Shown here in pieces: positions 27,611 through 36,302 of a DNA stretch of 64,000 nucleotides. The notes under the pieces were generated by a model. It had not been told where the DNA came from and ran no database searches. It was given only the letters and a program-made list of their open reading frames with translations. The first letter of the stretch is position 1, and each line of letters begins with the position of its first letter. The position numbers and the translations under genes are program-made. Origin of the DNA: Terriglobia bacterium (GTDB lineage: Bacteria > Acidobacteriota > Terriglobia > Bryobacterales > Bryobacteraceae); NCBI GenBank assembly GCA_020073305.1, contig JAIQFK010000009.1, positions 186,001 through 250,000 on the forward strand, given 5' to 3'.

Positions 27611-27798
27611 GCAGAGTCTCTTCGCGTTCCCGTTCACACAGGTTTTGCAGCACAATTTGACTCATGAACGTGAGACGGTCCGCGTATGCAGCGCGTTTCC
27701 TGTTGACTTCTTGAGCTTCCACGGCGTCTGGACCATTTTTTATTGTGGCATATCGGCCATTATTGAGATTCGCGCTCCGGCAGATCCACGTACACTTC

Positions 27799-28362
27799 AT
27801 GGCCTCAAAACAACTGAGCATTCGTAGCAGGGTTGCGGCTTCGGTCGGGACCGTTGCGCGCCGCATCCACGTGATTCGCGAACAAAAAGTCATGCTGGAT
27901 CGCGACTTGGCCGAGTTGTACGCGGTGCCGACCAAGGTCTTCAACCAGGCGATCAAGCGCAACCGTGGCCGCTTCCCGGCCGACTTCATGTTCCAGTTGA
28001 CGGCAGCGGAGGTGAGATCTTTGAGGTCACAATCTGTGACCTCAAACGCAAGCCGTGGCGGAAGCCGATACCGGCCCTACGCGTTCACACAGGAAGGTGT
28101 GGCCATGCTCTCCTCGGTGCTTAAAAGTGAACGAGCCGTTCAGGTCAACATCGCCGTCATGCGGGCGTTCGTGAGCCTGCGCGAAATGGCCGCCAGCTAC
28201 AGGAATATCGCGCGCAAACTGGGCGAGCTCGAAAAACGATGTGACACCCACGACCATCACATCAAGGTCGTCTTTGACGCGCTGAAGAAGCTCATTCAAG
28301 CTCCGGAGCCGCCTCGCCGGCCGATCGGATTCGTCGCCGCGCATCGCCCCACTATCGTCTGA
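27799..28362 (+). CDS. ORF6N-domain DNA-binding protein
   Basis: The 187-residue protein starts with the ORF6N domain: VIREQKVMLDRDLAELYAVPTKVFNQAIKRN, FPADFMFQLT, YAFTQEGVAMLSSVL and VNIAVMRAFVSLREM. These domains are common in phage antirepressors but also occur as single bacterial genes. The C-terminal part is a helix with LGELEKRCDTHDHHIKVVFDALKKLI, often seen in such proteins. No other phage genes are nearby. It abuts the cytochrome gene at its 3' end (28362/28363, convergent). Confidence 0.85.
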   Translation: MASKQLSIRSRVAASVGTVARRIHVIREQKVMLDRDLAELYAVPTKVFNQAIKRNRGRFPADFMFQLTAAEVRSLRSQSVTSNASRGGSRYRPYAFTQEGVAMLSSVLKSERAVQVNIAVMRAFVSLREMAASYRNIARKLGELEKRCDTHDHHIKVVFDALKKLIQAPEPPRRPIGFVAAHRPTIV

Positions 28363-29664
28363 CTAACGGCTGCGCCGCACAAAAAACGACGCCTTATCCG
28401 TTCGCGCATCGACGGCCACATCGAAAAACCCGATCATCATCTCCTCCCAGCTCTGCGGGCCGAAGCGCACGGCGTCCTCCGGGTCCGGATTCGCCGGATT
28501 GTTGCGCGAATTGTCGAAGTAGGCAACACACTCGAGTTTGGTGCCTGCTTTGAGTTCGCGCGGCGGCGCGAGCCGGTACGTAAGCTGCCAATGGAAATTG
28601 TAGGGATTGACTCGCAGCAAGGTGTGCCGCCGGCCGCCCGGCTCGACAAGGTTGTATTCGAAACTTTTGCCGCGCAGATGCATGTGAGGGAACAGGCTCA
28701 GCAGCGTGGCGTCGTTTGGCAGAGTTCCCCAGGCGGCCACGCGGTAATCCGGGTGGCCCGGAGGAATCACGAAACGATCACTGCCCAATTGCAGCGTCAT
28801 GACGCGCCGGTCCGGCCCGGTTCGCGCGAAGACGAGCCCTACACGGCTCTGATCGCTCGAGGCACGGCCGTTGGGGGTGTAGTGCATCTGAAACACGAGG
28901 TCGGAACCGGCTTTAATCAGCTTGGCGAGCCCGGGCGGCCACTCCTCGGGGACGTTTCCTGGCGCATAGACCAGCAGAATATCGCTCGTCGTGCTGCCGC
29001 TCAACAGGCGCTCTCGCGGCGTGCGCCCGGGCGGGACGTAGGGCACACCGGGCTGTGCATCGCGCAGCCAGGCGGAACCCGGCTCACGAATGTAGACGAC
29101 CGCGTGATGCACCGCCGCGCGGTTGCCAGCGCGCAGTTCCGCCTTCTCAACCCATTTGTCTTTACCGAAGGCGGTCGGAACGACAATGTACTGATACTCC
29201 ACGTCTCCAGACGCAGGCAATGGAAATGCGGTTGGCATTCCGACCACCACGTCGGGATTGGGGATGTTCCAGCCTTCGGTCCAGTGCCGCAACGGCGGGC
29301 TGTCGTTCGGGTTCCCCTCCGGAGCGCCGCCATCGGCCCAGTGGACCAGGGTATCGATCTCGTCTCTGCTGAGCGAGCGGTCATTCGAGAAGGGTCCATA
29401 CCCCGGCTCGGCGAACCAGGGGGGCATCTTCTTCAAAAGGACGGCTTCGCGGATCGCTTTCGCCCAGGGCCGCGTCTGCGGATACGTAAGAAATGGCATG
29501 GGCGCAACTTCACCTGGACGATGGCACACTTGACAGCGCTGTTCGAGGATCGGCAAAACGTCACGGTAGAATGTGGCCGCGCCAGGTTGAGCAGCATCGA
29601 GATCCCCGATGAGGGCCAGGGCACAACATCCTACGATCGCGTAGTGAACCACTTGGATACGCAC
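28363..29664 (-). CDS. Secreted cytochrome c / copper-monooxygenase-like protein
   Basis: The 433-residue protein begins from a GTG with a likely signal sequence (VVHYAIVGCCALALIGDLDAA), then a cytochrome c module with CQVCH and the phrase MPPWFAEPGYG, common in such proteins. The rest resembles the copper type II, ascorbate-dependent monooxygenase (PHM-like) fold, with candidate copper ligands in AVHHAVVYI, VFQMHYTPNG and LFPHMHLRGKSF. Together they suggest a periplasmic redox enzyme that feeds electrons between haem and copper. Substrate is unknown. The start is placed after the LysR stop (29676); no strong ribosome binding site is seen. Confidence 0.78.
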   Translation of the reverse strand: MRIQVVHYAIVGCCALALIGDLDAAQPGAATFYRDVLPILEQRCQVCHRPGEVAPMPFLTYPQTRPWAKAIREAVLLKKMPPWFAEPGYGPFSNDRSLSRDEIDTLVHWADGGAPEGNPNDSPPLRHWTEGWNIPNPDVVVGMPTAFPLPASGDVEYQYIVVPTAFGKDKWVEKAELRAGNRAAVHHAVVYIREPGSAWLRDAQPGVPYVPPGRTPRERLLSGSTTSDILLVYAPGNVPEEWPPGLAKLIKAGSDLVFQMHYTPNGRASSDQSRVGLVFARTGPDRRVMTLQLGSDRFVIPPGHPDYRVAAWGTLPNDATLLSLFPHMHLRGKSFEYNLVEPGGRRHTLLRVNPYNFHWQLTYRLAPPRELKAGTKLECVAYFDNSRNNPANPDPEDAVRFGPQSWEEMMIGFFDVAVDARTDKASFFVRRSR

Positions 29665-29675
29665 CGAGGTGGATT

Positions 29676-30551
29676 TTACCCCGCCTGCACCACCGCTAAG
29701 AACGCTCGCGCCGCGTGACTCAGCGCTCGCCGCGAGGGATACACCAGCCGGATCTTCCGCTCCACCTGCATCTCTTTCACCTTCACCTCGCACAGCGTCC
29801 TCTGGTCCAGGTCTTTCTCCACACACATGCGCGGAAGAAACGCCACCCCCTGATTGTCTTCCACCAGCCGGCGGATCGTCTCCACCGTCGGCATCTCGAC
29901 GTCCATGTTGAGCGGAACCTTGTGGCGCTGGAACTCCCGTAACACAACCTCGCGATACGGCGAGACTACATTGTGCGCGATAAAGGTTTCGCGCCCGAGG
30001 TCGGTGATGGAAACGCTCCGGCGCTTCGCAAACGGATGCCGCGGGGAAACCACGAACACGAGCGAATCCGTGTAAAGGACGCTTGAAACCAGCCGCGCAT
30101 CTCCGGGGTCGTAGCTGATCACCCCCAGTTCCAGATTGCCGTCAATCAGCTCGCCGGGAATCTTGCTCGACAGGCTGCGTCGCACCTGCACCTTGATCTT
30201 GGGATAGAGCTTCCGGTAACGCTCGATGTGACCCAGCAGATAGAGTGTCGTGGACTCGTTGGCGCCGATGGTCAGCCGGCCCGCCGAGTTGTCGCGCAGC
30301 TCGGCTAGCGCGTTTTCCATCTCCTGGCGTAAATTCTCGAAGCGCCGCGCGTAGTCGAGAACGGTCTGGCCGGCATCGGTAAAAACCAGTTCTTTCGCGG
30401 AACGGTCGATGAGTTTTTCACCCAGTTCCAGCTCGAGCCGCTGGAGAGCCAGCGATACGGCCGGCTGCGTGCGCAGGAGTTTCTCCGCCGCGCGGGAAAA
30501 ACTCTTTTCGCTGGCGATCATCAGGAAGACCTGCAGCGGATAAAGCTCCAT
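29676..30551 (-). CDS. LysR-family transcriptional regulator
   Basis: The 291-residue regulator has an N-terminal winged helix (LQVFLMIASEKSFSRAAEKL, then TQPAVSLALQRLELELG) and a periplasmic-binding-like effector domain (from GRLTIGANES). The ATG at 30551 has AGAGG upstream. It is divergent from leuA, and a 24-base dyad lies between them (30576-30599). LysR regulators commonly control the divergent gene, so leuABCD is the likely target, with the cytochrome gene downstream as another possibility. The effector is unknown. Confidence 0.93.
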   Translation of the reverse strand: MELYPLQVFLMIASEKSFSRAAEKLLRTQPAVSLALQRLELELGEKLIDRSAKELVFTDAGQTVLDYARRFENLRQEMENALAELRDNSAGRLTIGANESTTLYLLGHIERYRKLYPKIKVQVRRSLSSKIPGELIDGNLELGVISYDPGDARLVSSVLYTDSLVFVVSPRHPFAKRRSVSITDLGRETFIAHNVVSPYREVVLREFQRHKVPLNMDVEMPTVETIRRLVEDNQGVAFLPRMCVEKDLDQRTLCEVKVKEMQVERKIRLVYPSRRALSHAARAFLAVVQAG

Positions 30552-30575
30552 TTTCACCTCTCATAACAGAAGTTT

Positions 30576-30599
30576 ATTTATACTATGAACATTATAAAT
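30576..30599. promoter_or_regulatory. Dyad between LysR gene and leuA (candidate operator)
   Basis: Two perfect 7-base arms, ATTTATA (30576-30582) and TATAAAT (30593-30599), are separated by ten bases. The region is AT-rich in an otherwise GC-rich window, and sits 25 bases upstream of the LysR start. T-N11-A spacing also fits. A LysR-binding operator or overlapping promoter is the natural reading, but only the symmetry is observed. Confidence 0.5.
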
Positions 30600-30676
30600 T
30601 TGCCAAATCAGCAACCGGCACCGATAATTGGGGTACCGGTGGCGCTGCAGAACTGCATCACCGCCGGCGAGATTCC

Positions 30677-30715
30677 CGGCCGGACCTTTCGAGTAACCGC
30701 TCGCGGGTCCGGCCG
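30677..30715 (+). promoter_or_regulatory. Strong hairpin in leuA leader
   Basis: Arms CGGCCGGACC (30677-30686) and GGTCCGGCCG (30706-30715) pair perfectly over ten bases, with a 19-base loop, 26 bases before the leuA start. No T-run follows it, so it is not a plain terminator. It might be part of an attenuation or mRNA-stability element. The upstream stretch can also be read as a 60-codon leader frame from 30585. Confidence 0.45.
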
Positions 30716-30741
30716 CGGATACATAGGCGGCTACCCAAACC

Positions 30742-31908
30742 ATGAGCAACCGCGTATACATCTTTGACACCACGCTGCGCGATGGCGAGCAATCACCGGG
30801 CTGCAGCATGACGGTATCCGAGAAGACCCGCATGGCCCACAAGTTGGTGGAGCTCGGTGTGGACATTCTCGAAGCTGGATTTCCCATCGCGTCCGACGGC
30901 GATTTCGAAGCGGTGGATGCCATCAGCCGCGAATTCCACTGGGTAACGGTAGCGGCCCTGGCCCGCTCCTGCACACTGGACGTGGAGCGCGCTGCCCGCG
31001 CGCTCGAACATGCGCGCCGTCCCCGCATTCACACCTTCATCGCCACTAGCGAGATCCATCTCAAACACAAGCTCAAAAAATCGCAGGAGCAGGTACTGGA
31101 CGAGGCCGTGGCGGCGGTGGAACTGGCGCGCGAGCACGTGGATGACGTCGAGTTTTCCGCCGAAGATGGTGCGCGTACCGATCCGGAGTACCTGGAAAAA
31201 ATTTCCAAAGCCGTGGTCGCAGCGGGAGCCCGCACTGTAAATATCCCCGACACGGTTGGCTACTCCACTCCAAAGGAATATGGCGCGATCATCGGCCGCA
31301 TTGTCCAGGCGCTGGGGGACTGCGCGATTGTCAGCGTGCACTGCCACGACGACCTGGGCCTGGCGGCGGCCAATTCTCTGGCCGCGGTGGAAGCCGGCGC
31401 GCGGCAGATCGAATGCACCATCAACGGCATCGGCGAGCGCGCGGGCAATTGCTCGCTCGAAGAGGTCGTGATGGTGATGAAAACGCGCCACGACATGTAT
31501 CCGTACTCGACCGGGATCAACACCGAGCACCTATACTCCGCGAGCGAATTGCTGAGCTCCATCATTACGTTTGGCCCGCAGCCCAACAAAGCCATCGTGG
31601 GCCGCAACGCGTTTGCGCACGAGGCCGGCATTCACCAGGACGGCTACCTGAAGAACAAATCCACCTACGAGGTCATCGACCCCAAAAGCGTGGGCGTTCC
31701 GGAAGGTAAACTCGTGCTGGGCAAGCATAGCGGGCGCCACGCGCTCAACCAGCGCTGTCAGGATCTTGGATTTTCGCTGACCCGCGAAGAGCTGGATAGC
31801 TTGTATCATCGCTTTACTGCGCTGGCCGATCGCAAAAAGGGCATGATGAACGAAGAGATCATCGCGCTGATTGAGCAGACGCAGGCCAAGCAGGTGGCTG
31901 CCGACTGA
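30742..31908 (+). CDS. leuA: 2-Isopropylmalate synthase, short form without regulatory domain
   Basis: The 388-residue enzyme condenses acetyl-CoA with 2-ketoisovalerate, the first committed step to leucine. The N-terminal TIM barrel shows FDTTLRDGEQSPG, HCHDDLGLA (metal ligands), NGIGERAGN, and AHEAGIHQDGYLK. The protein stops at the end of the communication region; the C-terminal LeuA dimer domain (about 120-140 residues) that binds leucine for feedback inhibition is absent. Family enzymes are normally about 500-520 residues. The adjacent leuBCD genes support the assignment over homocitrate or citramalate synthase, though substrate shift is possible. Confidence 0.88.
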   Translation: MSNRVYIFDTTLRDGEQSPGCSMTVSEKTRMAHKLVELGVDILEAGFPIASDGDFEAVDAISREFHWVTVAALARSCTLDVERAARALEHARRPRIHTFIATSEIHLKHKLKKSQEQVLDEAVAAVELAREHVDDVEFSAEDGARTDPEYLEKISKAVVAAGARTVNIPDTVGYSTPKEYGAIIGRIVQALGDCAIVSVHCHDDLGLAAANSLAAVEAGARQIECTINGIGERAGNCSLEEVVMVMKTRHDMYPYSTGINTEHLYSASELLSSIITFGPQPNKAIVGRNAFAHEAGIHQDGYLKNKSTYEVIDPKSVGVPEGKLVLGKHSGRHALNQRCQDLGFSLTREELDSLYHRFTALADRKKGMMNEEIIALIEQTQAKQVAAD

Positions 31909-31951
31909 AGGCTCTAGACCAACCGCCGGCGGGAAAGCCGGTTCCACAGAG

Positions 31952-33037
31952 ATGAATTTCAATATTCTTGTTCTGCCCGGAGACGGCATCGGCACCGAAG
32001 TCACGCGTGAAGCCGTCCGCGTGCTGCGGCACGTGGCTCGCAAATGGCGCCACACACTGCGGCTGACCGAAGGCCTGCTGGGCGGCATCGCGATTCACAA
32101 AACGGGTAGTCCCCTCCCCGACGAGACTGCAAAGCTGGCTTCCGAAGCTGACGCGACCCTGATGGGGGCCGTCGGATTGCCGGAGTTCGACAACGCTCCG
32201 CCGGAAAAGCGGCCGGAGAAAGGGCTGCTGGGCATCCGCAAAGTACTGGGCGTCTACGCGAATCTGCGTCCCGTGCGCGCCTACCCTGCTCTGCTCGATT
32301 CCTCCCCGCTCAAGAATGACCGCGTGGCGGGTACCGACATGATCATCGTGCGCGAGTTGACCGGTGGCATCTATTACGGCACGCCGCGCGGCATTAGCGG
32401 GGACGGCGCGGAAACCCGCGCGGTCAACACCATGGTGTATACGCGCACTGAAATCGAGCGCGTCAGCCGCATGGCGTTTCACCTGGCGCGCGGCCGACGC
32501 AAGAAGGTAACTTCCGTCGACAAATCCAACGTGCTCGAGAATTCCCAGCTCTGGCGCCGCGTCGTCACCGAAATCGGACGCGACTTCCCCGATGTCTCGC
32601 TCGACCACATCCTGGTGGACAATTGCGCCATGCAACTGGTGCTGAATCCCACACGCTTCGACATCGTGCTCACGGAGAACATGTTCGGCGATATCCTGAG
32701 TGATGAGGGCGCGGTGCTCGCGGGATCGATCGGCATGCTACCCTCGGCCTCGATCGGCGACCGCAAACCGTCGGGCGCATGGGTGGGCTTGTACGAGCCC
32801 GTGCACGGATCTGCGCCGGACATCGCAGGGCAGAACAAGGCCAATCCGCTGGGCGCCATCGGTTCGGTTGCGGCCATGCTGGCATATAGTTTCGGATTGA
32901 AAGAGGAAGCCGCCGCGGTGAACGCCGCCATCGAAGCCGTGCTGGAATCGGGCGCCGTTACCGCAGACCTGAAGCCCAAGGGGAGCCCTGCAACCACCGA
33001 ACAAGTAGGGGAAGCCGTCTGCGCGGCCATCGGTTAA
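31952..33037 (+). CDS. leuB: 3-Isopropylmalate dehydrogenase
   Basis: The 361-residue NAD-dependent enzyme oxidises and decarboxylates 3-isopropylmalate. It begins LVLPGDGIGTEVTREA, and has RELTGGIYYGTPRG, DKSNVLENS, NMFGDILSDE and EPVHGSAPDIAGQ, the dinucleotide and metal/substrate sites of the family. The ATG at 31952 is chosen; a longer frame only overlaps leuA's end. leuC follows after three bases. Confidence 0.97.
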   Translation: MNFNILVLPGDGIGTEVTREAVRVLRHVARKWRHTLRLTEGLLGGIAIHKTGSPLPDETAKLASEADATLMGAVGLPEFDNAPPEKRPEKGLLGIRKVLGVYANLRPVRAYPALLDSSPLKNDRVAGTDMIIVRELTGGIYYGTPRGISGDGAETRAVNTMVYTRTEIERVSRMAFHLARGRRKKVTSVDKSNVLENSQLWRRVVTEIGRDFPDVSLDHILVDNCAMQLVLNPTRFDIVLTENMFGDILSDEGAVLAGSIGMLPSASIGDRKPSGAWVGLYEPVHGSAPDIAGQNKANPLGAIGSVAAMLAYSFGLKEEAAAVNAAIEAVLESGAVTADLKPKGSPATTEQVGEAVCAAIG

Positions 33038-33040
33038 TTC

Positions 33041-34447
33041 ATGAGTAAGCCAAAAACCATTGTTGAGAAAATCTGGAATGCGCACGTGGTGCACGAGCAG
33101 ACGGGCGCGCCCTCGCTCCTTTACATCGATCTGCACCTGGTACACGAAGTGACTTCGCCGCAGGCGTTTCAGGGTCTGCGCGAGCGCGGCCTGAAAGTGC
33201 GGCGGCCCGACCTGACGGTAGCCACGGCGGACCACAGCATTCCAACCACTGACCGGTCGCTTCCCATCGTGGACACCATTGCCGCCAATCAGCTCGCGCA
33301 ACTTGAGAAGAACTGCCGCGATTTCGGAATCCCGTGCTACGGCATCCACAGCGAGCAGCAAGGCATTGTTCACGTAATTGGCCCGGAGCTGGGTCTGACT
33401 CAGCCCGGCATGACCGTGGTGTGCGGCGACAGCCACACCGCGACCCATGGCGCGTTCGGCGCTCTCGCGTTCGGCATCGGCACGAGCGAAGTGGAACACG
33501 TGCTCGCTACGCAGTGCCTGTTGCAGCGTAGATCGACGACCTATCAGGTGCGCGTGGACGGCACGCTCAAAACCGGCGTCACCGCCAAGGACATCATTCT
33601 CGGCTTGATCGCCAGAATCGGCGTAGGCGGCGGCACGGGCTGCGTCCTTGAATATGGCGGCCCGGCGATTCGTGCGCTTTCCATGGAGCAGCGGATGACC
33701 GTCTGCAATATGTCCATCGAGGGCGGCGCGCGCGCCGGGCTGATCGCACCCGATGAAACCACGTTTCAATACATCGCCGGACGCCGGCACGCGCCCAAAG
33801 GCCAGGCCTGGGATGCCGCCGTCGACCGCTGGCGCAAGCTGCCCAGCGATGAGGGAGCAGTCTACGACAAGCAGATCACCATCGACGCCGACCGCCTGGA
33901 GCCCATGATTACCTATGGCACCAACCCCGGCATGGGCATTCCCATCACCGCGTCGGTGCCCGACCCATCCTCCATCTCCGACCCTTTGCAGCGCGACTCC
34001 CTCGAGAAGGCGCTGCGTTATATGGGACTCGAAGGCGGGAAACCGCTGCTCGGCCGCCCGGTGAACGTCGTGTTCATCGGAAGTTGCACGAATTCGCGCA
34101 TCTCGGATCTGCGCACTGCAGCTTCCCTGCTGAAGGGCCGCAAAGTGGATCCGAAGGTTCGCGTCATGGTCGTGCCGGGGTCTCAGGACGTGAAGCGCCA
34201 GGCCGAGGCCGAAGGGCTGCCCGAGATTTTCCGCGCCGCGGGCTGTGAGTGGCGCGAGCCGGGCTGCTCCATGTGCATCGCCATGAATGGCGATCAGTTG
34301 CAGCCGGGTGAGTATAGCGTGTCCACCTCGAATCGAAACTTCGAAGGCCGGCAGGGCAAGGGCGGCCGAACGTTCCTGGCCAGTCCTCTGACCGCCGCCG
34401 CCACCGCCGTCACAGGCGTAGTAACCGACGTGAGGACGCTCCTATGA
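33041..34447 (+). CDS. leuC: 3-Isopropylmalate dehydratase large subunit
   Basis: The 468-residue aconitase-like subunit carries the 4Fe-4S cluster. Cysteines at IGSCTNSR and GCSMC match the cluster ligands. [31 protein letters not shown] is the strongly conserved substrate segment. With LeuD it isomerises 2- to 3-isopropylmalate. It overlaps leuD by four bases. Confidence 0.97.
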   Translation: MSKPKTIVEKIWNAHVVHEQTGAPSLLYIDLHLVHEVTSPQAFQGLRERGLKVRRPDLTVATADHSIPTTDRSLPIVDTIAANQLAQLEKNCRDFGIPCYGIHSEQQGIVHVIGPELGLTQPGMTVVCGDSHTATHGAFGALAFGIGTSEVEHVLATQCLLQRRSTTYQVRVDGTLKTGVTAKDIILGLIARIGVGGGTGCVLEYGGPAIRALSMEQRMTVCNMSIEGGARAGLIAPDETTFQYIAGRRHAPKGQAWDAAVDRWRKLPSDEGAVYDKQITIDADRLEPMITYGTNPGMGIPITASVPDPSSISDPLQRDSLEKALRYMGLEGGKPLLGRPVNVVFIGSCTNSRISDLRTAASLLKGRKVDPKVRVMVVPGSQDVKRQAEAEGLPEIFRAAGCEWREPGCSMCIAMNGDQLQPGEYSVSTSNRNFEGRQGKGGRTFLASPLTAAATAVTGVVTDVRTLL

Positions 34448-35058
34448 AGCCGTACACCAATTTTGAAAGCCGGATCGTTCCTCTTCCGGTCAACAACGTC
34501 GATACCGACCAGATCATCCCGGCGCGATTCCTGAAAACTACTTCGAAGCAGGGTCTCGACCTGCAGCTCTTTTACGATTGGCGCTACGACGACAAGGGAC
34601 AGCCCAAGCCGGATTTCATCCTGAACCGGCCTGAGACGCGAGGGGCCGAAGTACTGCTTGCGGGCGATAACTTCGGCTGCGGCAGCTCGCGCGAGCACGC
34701 GCCGTGGGCGCTCACGCAGTTCGGATTTCGCGCGGTGATCAGCACTTCGTTCGCCGACATCTTCCGCGGAAATGCGTTAAAAAACTCTCTGCTGCCGATC
34801 GCGGTGCCACCCGATGTGCACGAAGCTTTGTTCGCCACCATCGCCAGGAACCCGGATGCCCGCGTGAAGATCGATCTTGCCGCACAAAAGCTCACCTTGC
34901 CCGACGGCAGCACCGTCGAGTTTCCAGTAGACTCCTTCGCCAAACAGTGCCTGCTCGATGGCGTCGACGAACTGGGCTACATCCTGACGCAGGGTTCGGC
35001 TATCGGGGCCTTTGAAGGGCAGCGGGAAGGGTCAATCAACACGCTGGGCGGAACATAG
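34444..35058 (+). CDS. leuD: 3-Isopropylmalate dehydratase small subunit
   Basis: The 204-residue swivel-domain subunit partners Leu[15 protein letters not shown] and [15 protein letters not shown] are the diagnostic segments. The ATG overlaps the leuC stop by four bases, giving coupled translation. It is the last gene of the leuABCD operon and is convergent with the ribbon-helix-helix gene at 35082. Confidence 0.97.
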   Translation: MKPYTNFESRIVPLPVNNVDTDQIIPARFLKTTSKQGLDLQLFYDWRYDDKGQPKPDFILNRPETRGAEVLLAGDNFGCGSSREHAPWALTQFGFRAVISTSFADIFRGNALKNSLLPIAVPPDVHEALFATIARNPDARVKIDLAAQKLTLPDGSTVEFPVDSFAKQCLLDGVDELGYILTQGSAIGAFEGQREGSINTLGGT

Positions 35059-35081
35059 TGACCGCGCATTCGTGTTGAGAA

Positions 35082-35333
35082 TCACGTTCTGTTCTCGATT
35101 CGCTCGAACTCGCCCTCAATCAACCGGTTAATGCGGGCGGTTTCGTGGGTGAGATGCTGCAGTCCGCCGACCATTTGCATCCACGGTTTCGAACCCGTCC
35201 CCCTGGAACTCAACTTCTCTTCGATGGCCTCGGTGAGGAATTGTCTTAAGGCGATGCCCCGCTCTGCTGCACGATCTTTCGCCCGACGGAACAGCGGATC
35301 CGGAATCTCGCGGGTCCTCTTCACAATGCGCAT
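35082..35333 (-). CDS. Ribbon-helix-helix-like protein (antitoxin type)
   Basis: The 83-residue protein has a short basic N-terminal strand (RIVKRTREIPDPLFRRAKDRAAERG) followed by helices (IALRQFLTEAIEEKLS), a pattern resembling CopG/Arc or antitoxin ribbon-helix-helix proteins, then an extra C-terminal helix. No toxin gene lies next to it, so it is either an orphan antitoxin or a small regulator. It follows the esterase gene after one base and is the last gene of the long minus-strand block. Confidence 0.65.
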   Translation of the reverse strand: MRIVKRTREIPDPLFRRAKDRAAERGIALRQFLTEAIEEKLSSRGTGSKPWMQMVGGLQHLTHETARINRLIEGEFERIENRT

Positions 35334-35334
35334 C

Positions 35335-36267
35335 TTACCGCGCCGCCCGCTTGAAAAACTCCCACATCCTCTCGTCCGCGTTCAGGTTCCGGCTGGTCTT
35401 GCCGATCACGAAAACCGGCAGGTATTGCAGGCCTCCCGGCCACGTGTGCCCGCCGCCCTCAATCGTGTAGGCTTCCACCGCGGCATGGTCCCGGCACGAA
35501 CCGTAGTGGGCCAGGCGAACCGTCATGTTGCCATCCACGCGGCCCGGCAGCGAAGAGGACTCCGGAGAATCGGCGCAGCCATCCCGCGCCGCCCAAAAGC
35601 GCGCCGTGGCAGCCAGGGAAAGCACGCGGCTGCCCGTGGGCATCCCGTGCGGGGATGTGATCATGCCGCCCTTGTACGGCACCAGCGGGTCCTTGGTCCC
35701 GTGCATGAGAAGCATGGAAACCGGCCGTTGCGGCAGGCAATCGGGCTCGATCTTCTCCGGCAGCGTGGCAGCAACCGAAGCAACCGCTGCAATCGTGTCC
35801 GATGCTTCGCACGCCAGTCGCTGCGCCATCATGCCGCCGTTCGAGATACCGGCCACGTAGACTCGGTGCGGATCCGCGGTACCATCCCTCGTCAGATGAT
35901 CTACCAGCGCAAGCAGGAAGCCGACATCATCTGTTCGCGGGAAGGCGATTCTGCCGCGGCCATCGTTCCATTGGCGCCAAAGGCCGTCCGGATAAGCGAC
36001 AGCGAAACCGGTGCGGTCGGCTAACGGGCTGAATCCGGTCAGCCGTTCCATTCCACGGCCGTGGCCGCCGGCGCCATGCAGCACGATCACGAGCGGCAAA
36101 CCCGCGCGCGGCTTCCCGGCCGGCAGGTGGAGTACGTAGGTCCGGTTGCGTCCGTCAAAATGAATGTTTCCGGCCCGTGTGCCTGAATCCTGACGGACAA
36201 CTGCGGCCCGCAGCGCCAGGACCGCTACGACAAAACCGCACACCGCTAAGCTGGCACGCACACCCAT
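35335..36267 (-). CDS. Secreted PHB-depolymerase/feruloyl-esterase-like hydrolase
   Basis: The 310-residue alpha/beta hydrolase has a hydrophobic N-terminus (LAVCGFVVAVLALRAAVV) and the CE1-type LpqC/PHB depolymerase layout: VIVLHGAGGHGRGME (oxyanion hole), VAGISNGGMMAQRL (G-x-S-x-G nucleophile), DPLVPYKGG (aspartate region) and EGGGHTWPGG (histidine). It should cleave ester bonds of plant-derived or polyester material outside the cytoplasm. Substrate is not known. It sits between anmK and the ribbon-helix-helix gene. Confidence 0.88.
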   Translation of the reverse strand: MGVRASLAVCGFVVAVLALRAAVVRQDSGTRAGNIHFDGRNRTYVLHLPAGKPRAGLPLVIVLHGAGGHGRGMERLTGFSPLADRTGFAVAYPDGLWRQWNDGRGRIAFPRTDDVGFLLALVDHLTRDGTADPHRVYVAGISNGGMMAQRLACEASDTIAAVASVAATLPEKIEPDCLPQRPVSMLLMHGTKDPLVPYKGGMITSPHGMPTGSRVLSLAATARFWAARDGCADSPESSSLPGRVDGNMTVRLAHYGSCRDHAAVEAYTIEGGGHTWPGGLQYLPVFVIGKTSRNLNADERMWEFFKRAAR

Positions 36268-36302
36268 ACGTCTCCTCGAACCCGCCGCCGCGCCAAAAGT
36301 TG

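Noticed and set aside
27603-27722. A possible 39-residue protein (GTG start) overlapping the lspA start
   Set aside because: The charged composition is plausible, but there is no ribosome binding site and no recognisable family, so it was not listed as a gene.
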